Shown here one piece after another: positions 31,031-40,173 of a stretch of 64,000 nt of DNA (its first letter is position 1; every line of letters begins with the position of its first letter). The stretch covers positions 1-64,000 of the forward strand of contig JAFIFX010000013.1 of NCBI GenBank assembly GCA_020831805.1. Reading direction: 5' to 3'. The stretch comes from Planctomycetota bacterium. Its GTDB lineage: Bacteria > Planctomycetota > Phycisphaerae > Phycisphaerales > UBA1924. Position numbers and translations under genes: made by a program. Below the pieces are notes generated by a model that worked only from the letters and a program-made list of their open reading frames with translations, was not told the origin of the DNA and did not search any database.

Positions 31031-33465
31031 GGCCCGCCCTGGGATTGATCGGACGGATCCTGCAGCTCATCCTGCCGGATGACCTCAATCAGGATCTCCT
31101 TGTCGAGCTGGTTGATCACGCCGTCCCTGTTGACATCGCGGGGAGATCGATACCAAGCGTGCAGATCGTCGATGTCCACGGTGCCCGTTCCGGTCAGATC
31201 GAGGTCGAACGGGACGGGCTCGGTGAGCAGCTTGTGCAGCCGCAGCTGGTCCTGGTAATCCACATCCCCGTCGCCGTCGAGGTCAAAGAGATTCAGCACG
31301 CCGGGCTGAAACCCGCCGGGGCCGGGCCCGGTGAAGTTGTTGAGGAACGCCTGGAGTTGACGCTCGCCCACCACGCCGTCCGGTCCAAAGCGAAACTCCC
31401 TGAACTGCTTGCGGAACAGGGCGCGATCCTCCTCGTCCATGACGCCGTTGCCGTTGAGATCGGCCGCCTCGAAGCCCGGCGGGGGCGGGCCGGGCGCGAA
31501 CGACATCGCGTACTCGAAGAAGGCCCAGTCCCTCGCGTCGACATCGAAGTCACGGTTGAAATCGGCGGACTGGAAGGTCGCCTGGGTTTGCAGGAAGTTG
31601 CGAAGATCGTTCTGCATGCTCAAGTTGTTGATCAGGGTGTTGGCGTCGAAGAGGATGAAATCCTCGATGCCCACGCTCTTCGCCGCCGCGAGCTGCTGCG
31701 AGATCGTCGGACGCGTCTGATTGGTCAGGATGGCCAGGCCCGCGACGACCCGGGCGTCGCCGGCCTGGTTGAGCGCAAGCTGCAGGTCGTTGCGGATCGC
31801 GTTGGTCGAGAACCCGTACGCCATCGGCACCACGATGTCGAGCCAGCCGTTCTGGGCCATCTGCGGCCAGTCCTGCATCTTGACAAGCTGGGAGGAACTC
31901 GTCATGGCGTTCGCAAAGATCGCCCCCGAAAACTCCAGGCTGGGATTCACCTCGATCATGGCGTCACGCATGACCTTGGCCGCCTTCGCGATCCGATCCC
32001 GGCGGAAGGTCACCCACTGGTTCCAGAGTGGGGCGCTCGGCCCCCGGACGCCCACGAGGGGATCGACACCGAACAGGCCGAAAAACTCCAGCCGTGCGTT
32101 GAAATCGTACGAGTACGGAGCGGGCTGGCCGTCGCCGGGGTTGTTGTCGAGCGGGAACCGGTGGTAGTCGGTCTGGATGCCCCACAGCCCGGGATAGTCG
32201 GCAAGTTCGGCGACATACTCGGCCAGCTTGGCCTGGACCCCCGGCAACCCCAGGTTCACGAACACCTGACCTGGGATGTCACCGATGTCGGTGTTCTCGT
32301 TGTGATCCACCACCTTCCATTCCGGGTGCTGCTCGAGGATGTAATCCCCCGATCCCTGGAATGACCAGTAGGCGGACTCGAGCCAGGCGTGGACTCGGAT
32401 GCCCCGCTTCGCTCCGATGCGGATCGCCTCGGCGAGGTAATCGAAGCCGAACCGGTCCTGAAAGACCTCCGACTGGTTGGTCGCCAGGCCCCAGTAGAAG
32501 GTTTCGAGGAACACATCGCGGATGCCGCAGGCGGCCAGGGTCTGGAAGTTCGACTCCAGCGCGCTCAGGGTCGCCGGCGGACGCAGCCAGACGCCGCGGA
32601 TCTTGCGCCGGGTCTGGGCGTCGGGCGGCAGTGGCGCGTTGATGCGGACCCCGAGGTGATTGGCCACGGCCCGGAACTGTCCGTCGGAAGGCCGATTGGT
32701 GGTCCGCGTCGTTCCGTCATCATGGATGAATGAACTCGAGCCGCCACCATCGAGGTTGATCGCGTCCCAGGCCCCGAACTCGATCATCAGATCCGCCAGT
32801 TGGGGCAGCGTCACCCCGTTGGACCACCCCGGCTGGCGCCCGTCGATGACCATCAGGATCAGCGTGCGCCCATCCTGGGACACGCCGGCCGCGGTGCGAG
32901 GGTTGCGGGTGCTTGGTTCCACGCGGGCGGTGGAGCCGGTGTTCTGGCCGGCCGTGACCAGCTTCGTTCCGGGCACATTGTCCATGTCGGACGGACCGAC
33001 GCCCGCCACGGCCTGGCGTGCGTTCTGGGCATCGACATTGGAGAAGTTGCCGACCACCGCGACGCCGTCGTTGCGGATCATCAGGGCGGGATCATGCGGG
33101 TTGTCACCGAACCGGCGCGCACCGGAGACGATCGTGCCATCCGAGACGCTGAGGCCGACGATGTTGGCCAGCCCGCCGCCGAGCGAGCCGTAAAAGTTGG
33201 CGTTGATGGCGAGCCGGAGACCGTTGTTCTGCTGCCAATGGTCCGTGCGGGTCAGCACCGCCTCGGCCCCGGTGCCCTGGGGGGCCGGGCCCGTGACCCG
33301 GACTTCAACCGTCGGGTCGTTCAGATCGACGACCGCGACCCAGCCGCGGACCTGGCGGTTGGCGATCGACCGGTTGATCTCGGTCACGGTGACCGGCCCG
33401 GCGAGCAACGCCGGCGCGGGCATGGTGAGCACCAGCAAGAACAGCAGACACACGCTCTTGAACAT
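31027..33465 (-). CDS. Phosphodiester glycosidase - GHL10 glycosidase - EF-hand fusion protein
   Basis: An 812-residue exported multidomain protein. A signal peptide (CLLFLLVLTMPAPALLA) precedes an NAGPA-type phosphodiester glycosidase domain (about residues 25-275) with AINANFYGSLGGG and DAINLDGGGSSSFIHDDG. This family removes sugars linked through phosphodiesters. A GHL10-type TIM barrel follows (about 285-630: KIRGVWLRPPATLSALE, IRDVFLETFYWG, GIRVHAWLESAYW). The last 180 residues hold several EF-hand/dockerin-like calcium loops (DLNGNGVMDEEDRALF, DLDGDGDVDYQDQLRL, DVNRDGVINQLDKEIL). The ATG at 33465 was chosen over GTG at 33468 because GAGAGGA then has normal spacing. It overlaps the ROK kinase, so secretion and kinase are co-translated. 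Confidence 0.83.
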   Translation of the reverse strand: MFKSVCLLFLLVLTMPAPALLAGPVTVTEINRSIANRQVRGWVAVVDLNDPTVEVRVTGPAPQGTGAEAVLTRTDHWQQNNGLRLAINANFYGSLGGGLANIVGLSVSDGTIVSGARRFGDNPHDPALMIRNDGVAVVGNFSNVDAQNARQAVAGVGPSDMDNVPGTKLVTAGQNTGSTARVEPSTRNPRTAAGVSQDGRTLILMVIDGRQPGWSNGVTLPQLADLMIEFGAWDAINLDGGGSSSFIHDDGTTRTTNRPSDGQFRAVANHLGVRINAPLPPDAQTRRKIRGVWLRPPATLSALESNFQTLAACGIRDVFLETFYWGLATNQSEVFQDRFGFDYLAEAIRIGAKRGIRVHAWLESAYWSFQGSGDYILEQHPEWKVVDHNENTDIGDIPGQVFVNLGLPGVQAKLAEYVAELADYPGLWGIQTDYHRFPLDNNPGDGQPAPYSYDFNARLEFFGLFGVDPLVGVRGPSAPLWNQWVTFRRDRIAKAAKVMRDAMIEVNPSLEFSGAIFANAMTSSSQLVKMQDWPQMAQNGWLDIVVPMAYGFSTNAIRNDLQLALNQAGDARVVAGLAILTNQTRPTISQQLAAAKSVGIEDFILFDANTLINNLSMQNDLRNFLQTQATFQSADFNRDFDVDARDWAFFEYAMSFAPGPPPPGFEAADLNGNGVMDEEDRALFRKQFREFRFGPDGVVGERQLQAFLNNFTGPGPGGFQPGVLNLFDLDGDGDVDYQDQLRLHKLLTEPVPFDLDLTGTGTVDIDDLHAWYRSPRDVNRDGVINQLDKEILIEVIRQDELQDPSDQSQGGP

Positions 33466-33528
33466 CACAATCCTCTCGCATCGTCAACAGGGCATGTCGT
33501 TCGGCCCTTCCAGGTTCAAATCATCGGC

Positions 33529-35016
33529 TCAGGAACCGGGCGGGAAGACGGACATGTCCTGCCGGCGGTCGATCAGCAGCTCGACCGCCTCATAGGAATC
33601 ACTCCCGTCGATCCGCAGCAAACCGCCCCGGTGTTCGATCTGATCGAACTCTGACCATCCGGACCCTTCGGAACCCCGGGCGATCACCCGATAACGACCC
33701 GCGGGCACATCCCGGGCGGCCCATCCCGCGGAACCCCGCCGCTGCAACGGGATCGACGGCGTCCGCCAGCCATCGGGCCGCATCGGATGGGGTGCGTGCC
33801 CATTGCCGGCGACATCGTACAGGGCCTCGATCTGGCGGGGGTAGACATCAAGCACGCCGCGGCTGAACCACCACACATGGCCGCCCGCCTTGGTCGACCG
33901 GACATAGTCGATTTTCTGCTCCAGGTCCGCCCACGGCACCGGGTCGGGCCGACTCCCCGTCGTCAGCACGCCGGCGAGCATGTCCTTGACCCGATCGCCG
34001 GCCCCGTACTGATGCAGGTTGCCGATCTGCTGATCCCAGGTCGCCTTGAACGCGGGCCAGTCGTAGCGGTAGGCCTGGGGGATGAACTCGTCCCACCACA
34101 TGCCCTCGCTGTTGCCCGGCTCCCAGGCGGCCCACTTTGGCCACTCGAGGAGATAGTTCTCCCAGCACCACGGGTACGGCGCGGGGCTGAGCGAAACGAT
34201 CAGCCCCGGACGCGCTTGACGGAGTTCCTTGACGAACTGGCGGGCGTACTCGTTGACCTTGTCCGCACGCCAACGCATCCAGGCCGGGTCCTTCGGATCC
34301 TGCGGCGGTGCCTTCCCGCCGTGATCGTTCCGGTACCATGCCACGGTGAAATCGTCGTAGCCCATGGTGTAGTACGGCCACACGATCCGGTCGTCGAGCT
34401 GCACGCCGTCAAGGTCATAGCGATCGACCGCCTCGAGGATGATGTCGAGCAGGAAACGCCTGGTCTCCGGGTGGAGCGGGTTCATCCAGACGAACCCGTT
34501 CGGGGCGACCTCGTTGCCCTCCTGATCTCGGCTGAGCCAGTGCGGGTACATCTCGCGCAGGTGGTTCTCGGTGTCCTTGTGGGCCGCCATGAAGCCGTAC
34601 TCGAACCAGCCGATCATCAGCAGGCCGTTGCGGTGGGCCTCGATGGTGGTCTCGCCGAGGAGGTCGCGGGCCTCGATGGGCTTGTCCGGATCGCCGGGGT
34701 CCTGCTTGATCAGGGCGGGACGCCGGTCGACCCCGATCACCCGCTCGAGCACCGCCGAGGGATACTGGGTGTATCCGTTCTTCCAGGCCTCAACATACAC
34801 GGTGTTCAACCCCATCTCGCGGAGCCGACGCATGGTTTCGGCCGTTTGCCCCGGGGATGCGATGTGGTCGTTGGCCGTGGTCGTCAGCCAGACGCCGCGG
34901 ACCTCGGCCGGGGCCGAGGTCGCCTCGGGCACGCCGCCCTGAGCCGGGGATACACAGCCCGCCATGCCCCACCCAAGGCAGGCCATCGCGAGCAACTTGA
35001 CGGATCGGTGCAGCAT
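33529..35016 (-). CDS. GHL10-family lipoprotein glycosidase
   Basis: A 495-residue lipoprotein (LLAMACLGWGMAGC, anchored at the Cys). The family-10-like glycosyl hydrolase TIM barrel (GHL10/DUF187) covers about residues 38-385: EVRGVWLTTTANDHI, GLNTVYVEAWKNGYTQYP, GLLMIGWFEYGFMAAH, YDLDGVQLDDRI (a likely catalytic Asp region) and GMWWDEFIPQAYRYD. The C-terminal about 90 residues form a small beta domain. The E. coli relative DigH cuts peptidoglycan glycan strands lacking stem peptides, which would fit the amino-sugar genes nearby. It is the first gene of a leftward series; the next protein also carries a GHL10 domain. Confidence 0.83.
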   Translation of the reverse strand: MLHRSVKLLAMACLGWGMAGCVSPAQGGVPEATSAPAEVRGVWLTTTANDHIASPGQTAETMRRLREMGLNTVYVEAWKNGYTQYPSAVLERVIGVDRRPALIKQDPGDPDKPIEARDLLGETTIEAHRNGLLMIGWFEYGFMAAHKDTENHLREMYPHWLSRDQEGNEVAPNGFVWMNPLHPETRRFLLDIILEAVDRYDLDGVQLDDRIVWPYYTMGYDDFTVAWYRNDHGGKAPPQDPKDPAWMRWRADKVNEYARQFVKELRQARPGLIVSLSPAPYPWCWENYLLEWPKWAAWEPGNSEGMWWDEFIPQAYRYDWPAFKATWDQQIGNLHQYGAGDRVKDMLAGVLTTGSRPDPVPWADLEQKIDYVRSTKAGGHVWWFSRGVLDVYPRQIEALYDVAGNGHAPHPMRPDGWRTPSIPLQRRGSAGWAARDVPAGRYRVIARGSEGSGWSEFDQIEHRGGLLRIDGSDSYEAVELLIDRRQDMSVFPPGS

Positions 35017-35098
35017 GCGTCTACCCTTCGTTCACAGTGCGGGCAGCGGCCCGCGCGGAGGAGTTTCGACACCGGGCATCGCCCGGATGGTGACAAAC

Positions 35099-36106
35099 AT
35101 GAGTGACAACGGATCCTTCGCCCTCGCCGTGATCGGTGCCGGCGGCATTTCCAACGCCCATTCCGCCGCCGCCAAGGACTCGGGCGGATCGGTCCGCATC
35201 GCGGCCGTGGCCGACAGCAACCTCGAAGCGGCCGCGAAGCTCGCCGGCCAGCACGACGCGAAAGCCTTCGGCACCATCGACGCCCTGTTCGCGGCCATCG
35301 ACGCCGGCGGGGTGGCCGTCGACGGCGTGGTGCTCTGCACCCCCCCCACCGTCCGGGTCGAGCCGATCCGCGAAGCGCTCCAGCGGGGCATCGCGGTCCT
35401 GGCCGAGAAGCCACTGGCCCTGAACCCCGAGGACGCCGCCCGCATCGTCGAGATCGCCGATGCGCATCCGAACACCCTCTTCGGGATCGCCTACTGCCAC
35501 CGCTTCGCGCCCCCGATCGCGGAGATGAAGCGGCTGGTCGAATCCGGCAAAATCGGTCGGCTGACCCGCTTTGAGAACGCCTTCGCGTTCCACCATCCGC
35601 CCATGGCCGAGCGGTGGATGTCCGACCCGGCGGTGTCCGGGGGCGGGTCGTTCATCGATACCGGCTGCCATTCGCTCGATCTGTTCCGGCACCTCGTCGG
35701 CCCCGCCGAGGTGGTCGGTTCGGTCTACGACACGGAGTGGGAAGGCCGCGGCGAGTCCAGCGCGACCGTGCTGGTCAAGGCTTCCGAGGGCTCGCACGCG
35801 GGGGTTGCGGGCGTGATCCTCGCCGGCTGGATGGAGCCCGAGCGGTTCACCGTCGCCCTGATCGGGACCAACGGCGCGCTGCACTACGACTACATGAAGC
35901 CGACCGAGCTGGTCTATCGGCCCGGGATCGGGGATGCCGAGATCATCACGGTCGAGTCTCACGAAGTCCGGTTCTCCCGTCAGCTGGTCCATTTCGCCAA
36001 GGCGGCCCGGGGCGAGGCCCCTCGAGGGGTGCTCGCCGACGCCCGGGACGGGCTTGGAGCGGCCGAGGCGGTTGACAACGCCGCCCGAGCCAGTAAGGTT
36101 ATATAA
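35099..36106 (+). CDS. Gfo/Idh/MocA-family oxidoreductase 1
   Basis: A 335-residue NAD(P)-dependent sugar oxidoreductase. The Rossmann motif is AVIGAGGISNAHSAAA and the catalytic motif AEKPLAL is intact. GIAYCHRFAP and the C-terminal-domain GGGSFIDTGCHSLDL with the usual Asp and His follow. No export signal. The ATG at 35099 starts the Rossmann strand at the usual distance. It diverges from the GHL10 lipoprotein gene (82-base gap) and precedes the NagB fusion gene, so both directions are likely controlled together. The substrate is not predictable. Confidence 0.85.
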   Translation: MSDNGSFALAVIGAGGISNAHSAAAKDSGGSVRIAAVADSNLEAAAKLAGQHDAKAFGTIDALFAAIDAGGVAVDGVVLCTPPTVRVEPIREALQRGIAVLAEKPLALNPEDAARIVEIADAHPNTLFGIAYCHRFAPPIAEMKRLVESGKIGRLTRFENAFAFHHPPMAERWMSDPAVSGGGSFIDTGCHSLDLFRHLVGPAEVVGSVYDTEWEGRGESSATVLVKASEGSHAGVAGVILAGWMEPERFTVALIGTNGALHYDYMKPTELVYRPGIGDAEIITVESHEVRFSRQLVHFAKAARGEAPRGVLADARDGLGAAEAVDNAARASKVI

Positions 36107-36107
36107 T
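36099..36107 (+). promoter_or_regulatory. TTATATAAT motif upstream of the NagB-fusion gene
   Basis: TTATATAAT with a perfect TATAAT (36102-36107) overlaps the stop codon of the preceding oxidoreductase gene, 127 bases before the GTG at 36234. TTGACA (36072-36077) lies 24 bases upstream of it, too far for a standard promoter. Same motif as at 30058, 41254 and 52597. Confidence 0.45.
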
Positions 36108-36113
36108 CTTTTC

Positions 36114-36141
36114 CGGATCGGTGCAATCCCTCCCCGATCCG
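36114..36141. repeat. Hairpin CGGATCGG/CCGATCCG
   Basis: Arms 36114-36121 and 36134-36141 are perfect inverted repeats around a 12-base loop, with TTTT before and AAAA after that can extend pairing. It lies between the oxidoreductase and NagB-fusion genes. The same arm sequence occurs in the hairpin at 42476-42503. Confidence 0.45.
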
Positions 36142-36233
36142 AAAATCCCCACGGCCGAGACATCGGCCGAGGGGCTTTGCCCCAATCGGCGCGTGCTGAA
36201 GGGCTCTGCCACCCGTCTCCGAGGGAGAGACCC

Positions 36234-38264
36234 GTGATCGGACTTGAACACGCCGGACCGTCGCCGGAACGCGTCCCCGTCACCGTCTACGCATCGTCCA
36301 GTTCCGCGTCCCGGGCCGTGGCCCGTGAGATCGCGGACCTGGTCCGACAGAAATCCGCCCGGGGCGAGAAGACGGTTCTGGGCCTGGCCACCGGCTCCAC
36401 GCCGCAGGCCGTGTACGAGGAACTGATCCGCATCCACCGCGAAGAGGGGCTGTCCTTCCGGGATGTGGTCACCTTCAACCTCGACGAGTACTGGCCGATG
36501 GGGCCGGAGGAGTTGCAGAGCTACCGCCGGTTCATGCGTGAGCACCTCTTCGACCATGTGGACATCGACCCGGCCAACGCCCATGTGCCCGACGGCACGA
36601 TCCCCCGCGAGGATGTCGAGGCGTACTGCGAGCGGTACGAGAAGGCCATCGCCGACGCCGGCGGGCTGGACCTGCAGCTGCTGGGCATCGGGCGGACGGG
36701 CCATGTGGGCTTCAACGAGCCCGGGTCGAGCAAGGACAGCCGCACGCGACTGATCACGCTGGACAAGGTCACGCGGATGGACGCGGCCAGCGATTTCTTC
36801 GGCGAGTGGAATGTGCCCCACCAGGCGATCACGATGGGTGTCGGCTCGATCCTCGACGCCAAACGGGTCGTGCTGATGGCCTTCGGCGAGCACAAGGCCC
36901 CGATCGTGCGTCGCGCGGTCGAGGGCGAGATCACCAACACGGTCGCGGCGTCGTTCCTGCAGGAACACGCCAACGCGCGGTTCGTGCTCGACGAGGCGGC
37001 GGCCGCGGAACTGACCCGCTTCAAGACACCGTGGCTGCTCGGCCCGGTCAAGCGGTTCGGGCACTCGTGGGACAACCCACGCCTGGTCAAGCGGGCCGTG
37101 ATCTGGCTGGCCCGCACCCTCGGCAAGCCGATCCTCAAGCTCACCAACGAGGACTACAACGAGCACGGCCTGCAGGAGCTTGTCGCGGTCCGCGGCGGGG
37201 CGTACCAGGTCAACATCGAGGTCTTCAAGAACCTTCAGAAAACCATCACCGGCTGGCCCGGCGGCAAGCCCGGCCGGCCCAAGTTCGTGCCTGGCAAGGG
37301 CATTGACGACAGCCAGACGGACGATCAGTTCCCCAAGCGGGTCATCGTCTTCAGCCCGCACCCGGACGATGATGTGATCTCCATGGGCGGCACCTTCATC
37401 CGGCTGTGCGACCAGGGCCACGAGGTCCATGTCGCCTACCAGACCTCCGGCAACATCGCGGTGTTCGATGACGAGGCCGCCAAGTTCGCCGATTTCACGC
37501 AGGAGCTTTCCAAGGCCCTCGGCTTCGCCACCGACCAGATCGCGAGCCTGACCGGCAAGGTCCAGGAGTTCATGCGCGACAAAGAACCCGGCGAGGTCGA
37601 CTCCCCCGAGATCCAGGCGATCAAGGGGCTGATCCGCCGGGCCGAGGCCCGCGCGGGCGCCAAGTACTCCGGCGTCAAAGCCGAGAACATCCACTTCCTC
37701 GACATGCCCTTCTACGAGACGGGCAAGGTCAAGAAGAAACCGCTGGGCGAGGACGACATCCGCATCGTGATGGACCTGCTCCAGCGAGTGAAGCCCCACC
37801 AGGTTTACGCGGCCGGAGATCTTTCCGATCCGCACGGCACGCACCGCGTGTGCCTCGCCGCGGTCACCACCGCGCTGCACCGGCTGCGTGATGAGCCGTG
37901 GATGAAGGACTGCACTGTCTGGCTGTACCGGGGCGCGTGGCAGGAATGGGGCGCCGAAGACATCGAGATGGCCGTGCCGCTCTCGCCCGAGGAGGTCGAC
38001 CGCAAGCGGATGGCCATCTTCAAGCACCAGAGCCAGAAAGACCGCGCCCTGTTCCCGGGCCCCAACGACACCCGCGAGTTCTGGCAGCGGGCCGAGGACC
38101 GCAACCGCGACACCGCCGAGCTCTACGACGCGCTGGGCCTGCCCGAGTATCAGGCGATCGAGGGCTTCGTGACCTGGAAACCCAGCGCCGCCGACGGCTC
38201 GCTCGACGACGCGAACGCCGCCGCCGAGATCAAGCCCCTCGCCCAGACCGAGGCCCTGCGTTGA
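36234..38264 (+). CDS. nagB: Glucosamine-6-phosphate deaminase-like domain fused to PIG-L deacetylase
   Basis: A 676-residue two-domain protein. Residues about 15-270 are NagB-like: GLATGSTPQAVY, VTFNLDEYWPM (Asp84) and LLGIGRTGHVGFNEPGSS. Residues about 365-640 form a PIG-L/LmbE deacetylase with HPDDDVISMGG (376-386) and DPHGTHR as zinc ligands. In E. coli NagB the last NagB motif reads NDGH, with catalytic Asp141 and His143; here Thr155 stands at the Asp and His157 is kept, as is Glu162 (Glu148). The fusion would deacetylate an N-acetylated amino sugar and then isomerise or deaminate its 6-phosphate. The GTG at 36234 has GAGGGAG upstream. The stop overlaps the next start (TTGA). Confidence 0.82.
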   Translation: MIGLEHAGPSPERVPVTVYASSSSASRAVAREIADLVRQKSARGEKTVLGLATGSTPQAVYEELIRIHREEGLSFRDVVTFNLDEYWPMGPEELQSYRRFMREHLFDHVDIDPANAHVPDGTIPREDVEAYCERYEKAIADAGGLDLQLLGIGRTGHVGFNEPGSSKDSRTRLITLDKVTRMDAASDFFGEWNVPHQAITMGVGSILDAKRVVLMAFGEHKAPIVRRAVEGEITNTVAASFLQEHANARFVLDEAAAAELTRFKTPWLLGPVKRFGHSWDNPRLVKRAVIWLARTLGKPILKLTNEDYNEHGLQELVAVRGGAYQVNIEVFKNLQKTITGWPGGKPGRPKFVPGKGIDDSQTDDQFPKRVIVFSPHPDDDVISMGGTFIRLCDQGHEVHVAYQTSGNIAVFDDEAAKFADFTQELSKALGFATDQIASLTGKVQEFMRDKEPGEVDSPEIQAIKGLIRRAEARAGAKYSGVKAENIHFLDMPFYETGKVKKKPLGEDDIRIVMDLLQRVKPHQVYAAGDLSDPHGTHRVCLAAVTTALHRLRDEPWMKDCTVWLYRGAWQEWGAEDIEMAVPLSPEEVDRKRMAIFKHQSQKDRALFPGPNDTREFWQRAEDRNRDTAELYDALGLPEYQAIEGFVTWKPSAADGSLDDANAAAEIKPLAQTEALR

Positions 38265-39097
38265 GCGCGGCCCTGGGTGTGTGCTCGTGGTCGCTCCGGC
38301 CCGCCTCGCCAGGCGAGCTGGTCGCCGCGATCAAGGCGTGCGGCGTCTCCGCCGTGCAGCTCGCGCTGGACCCGGTGCGCACCGGCCAATGGGATGAGAT
38401 CGAGACCGTGGCCCTGCTCGACGGCGCCGGCATCGAGATCGTCTCGGGCATGATGGCGACCGCCGGCGAGGATTACACGACGCTGGACACCATCCGAGAA
38501 ACCGGCGGCGTCCGCCCGGACCATACCTGGCCGGAGAACCTGGCGGCCGCCCGGGGGAACGCGGAACTGGCCGCCCGCATCGGGGTGAACCTTGTCACCT
38601 TCCACGCGGGCTTCATCCCCCATGACCAAAGCGACCCCGAGTGGGCCAAGCTCATCGCCCGCCTGCAGGATCTCGTGGATGTGTTCCACGGCTGCGGTGT
38701 CCGGGTTGCGTTCGAAACGGGCCAGGAGAGCGCTGAAACCCTGCTCGAAGCCATGGACGCCCTGAACCGCCCCACCGCCGGGATCAACTTCGACCCCGCC
38801 AACATGATCCTTTACAACATGGGCGACCCCGCCGATGCCCTCTCCAAGCTCTCGCCCAGGGTTGAGCAGATCCACATCAAGGACGCCGTCCACACCAAAT
38901 CGCCGGGCGAATGGGGCGAGGAAGTTCCCGCGGGAACCGGCGCCGTGGATTGGAGCGCGTTCTTTAAGATCGTCCGCGACCGCCTGGCCGACTGCAACCT
39001 CGTGATCGAGCGGGAAGCCGGTGAGCAGCGGGTCAAGGATGTCCGGACCGCCGCGGCCCTCGTCCGGGCCAACGCGAACTGGATCGAACAGCCATGA
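38261..39097 (+). CDS. TIM-barrel sugar phosphate isomerase/epimerase 1
   Basis: A 278-residue member of the xylose-isomerase-like TIM barrel family (AP endonuclease 2 fold). Visible are GVCSWSLRPASPGELV at the start, VTFHAGFIPHD, VAFETGQESAETLL with the metal-binding Glu, AGINFDPANMILY, and IHIKDAV with the His metal ligand, ending in VIEREAG. The start is TTG at 38261, overlapping the NagB-fusion stop as TTGA; GTG at 38279 is less likely as it would cut the first strand. The stop overlaps the next gene (ATGA). Such enzymes interconvert keto-sugars or act on 3-keto-glycosides together with Gfo/Idh/MocA partners, one of which follows. Confidence 0.83.
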   Translation: MSAALGVCSWSLRPASPGELVAAIKACGVSAVQLALDPVRTGQWDEIETVALLDGAGIEIVSGMMATAGEDYTTLDTIRETGGVRPDHTWPENLAAARGNAELAARIGVNLVTFHAGFIPHDQSDPEWAKLIARLQDLVDVFHGCGVRVAFETGQESAETLLEAMDALNRPTAGINFDPANMILYNMGDPADALSKLSPRVEQIHIKDAVHTKSPGEWGEEVPAGTGAVDWSAFFKIVRDRLADCNLVIEREAGEQRVKDVRTAAALVRANANWIEQP

Positions 39098-40125
39098 GCA
39101 AACCCGTCGGCATCGGCATCATCGGCATGGGCTTTATGGGCCAGACCCACACCAAGGCCTTCACCGCGGCCGCCGCCGCGGGGCACCCGTGCGTGATCCG
39201 GGCCGTGTGCGATCGTGACCCCGGCCGCCGGGCCGGAAAAGCCGCCGCGGTGGGCAACATCAAGTCCGGCGCCGAAGCTCAGCAGCTCTTCGACCCGGTC
39301 GAGGTAGCCGGCCACGCCGACCCGGCCGATCTGCTCGCGGATCCCTCGATCGAGCTGGTCAGCATCTGCACCCACACCGACACCCATGTGGACCTGGCGA
39401 TCCAGGCCCTGGACGCCGGCAAGCATGTCCTGGTCGAGAAACCCGTGGCCGTGACGGTCCAGGAAGTCGAGCGGCTCGCGGCCCGTGTCGCCCGATCGGG
39501 CCGCCTGTGCATTCCCGCGATGTGCATCCGCCACTGGCCGGGATGGGCCGACCTCCGGGCGATGATCGCTTCCGGCGAGCAAGGCCAGGTCGTCCATGCA
39601 CGGTTCGAACGCCTGGGCGCCCCCCCGGCCTGGGCCGGCGACTTTTATGCCGATCCCGGCCGCAGCGGCGGCGCGATCTTCGATCTGCATGTCCACGACG
39701 CGGATTTCGCGCTGAGCCTCTTCGGCAAGCCGGCGTCGGTCAGTTCCATCGGCGACGCACACCACATCGCCACCCAGATGCACTACCCCGGCGGGCCCGC
39801 GGTCGCGACCGAGGGCGGCTGGCTCAACGACCGCTCCTTCCCCTTCCGCATGGCCTTTGTCGTGGAGTTCGAGCGTGCGGTCGTTGCGTTCGACTCGTCC
39901 CGCGATCCGGCCATGGTCCTGCACACCGGCGGCCAGAGCCGGACCATCGATCTGCCCGGCCACACCGGCTACGACGCCCAGGCCCGGGCCGTGGTCGACG
40001 CCATCGCCAACGGACGCAATCGGGAGACCCTCCCCACGATCGCGGATGCCCTGGCCGTGACCCGCCTCATCGAGGCCGAACGCACCAGCGCCGCCGAGGG
40101 CCGGCCGATCGACATCAACTGGTAA
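39094..40125 (+). CDS. Gfo/Idh/MocA-family oxidoreductase 2
   Basis: A 343-residue cytoplasmic oxidoreductase. GIGIIGMGFMGQTHTKAF is the dinucleotide site, VLVEKPVAVTVQEVERLA the catalytic EKP motif, and GGAIFDLHVHDADFAL the active-site Asp-His helix. Its start overlaps the stop of the epimerase (ATGA, 39094-39097), so the two are likely made in step and share a pathway. The EKP motif is intact, so activity is expected. Confidence 0.87.
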   Translation: MSKPVGIGIIGMGFMGQTHTKAFTAAAAAGHPCVIRAVCDRDPGRRAGKAAAVGNIKSGAEAQQLFDPVEVAGHADPADLLADPSIELVSICTHTDTHVDLAIQALDAGKHVLVEKPVAVTVQEVERLAARVARSGRLCIPAMCIRHWPGWADLRAMIASGEQGQVVHARFERLGAPPAWAGDFYADPGRSGGAIFDLHVHDADFALSLFGKPASVSSIGDAHHIATQMHYPGGPAVATEGGWLNDRSFPFRMAFVVEFERAVVAFDSSRDPAMVLHTGGQSRTIDLPGHTGYDAQARAVVDAIANGRNRETLPTIADALAVTRLIEAERTSAAEGRPIDINW

Positions 40126-40173
40126 ACCCCCCCCGCCCCCCGCCCCGGACCCCCCCCACGGAGTTTCTCACCC

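Noticed and set aside
35934..36233. Upstream in-frame extension of the NagB-PIG-L gene
   Set aside because: It overlaps the preceding oxidoreductase gene in another frame and is low complexity; GTG 36234 has a ribosome-binding site and gives the NagB start.
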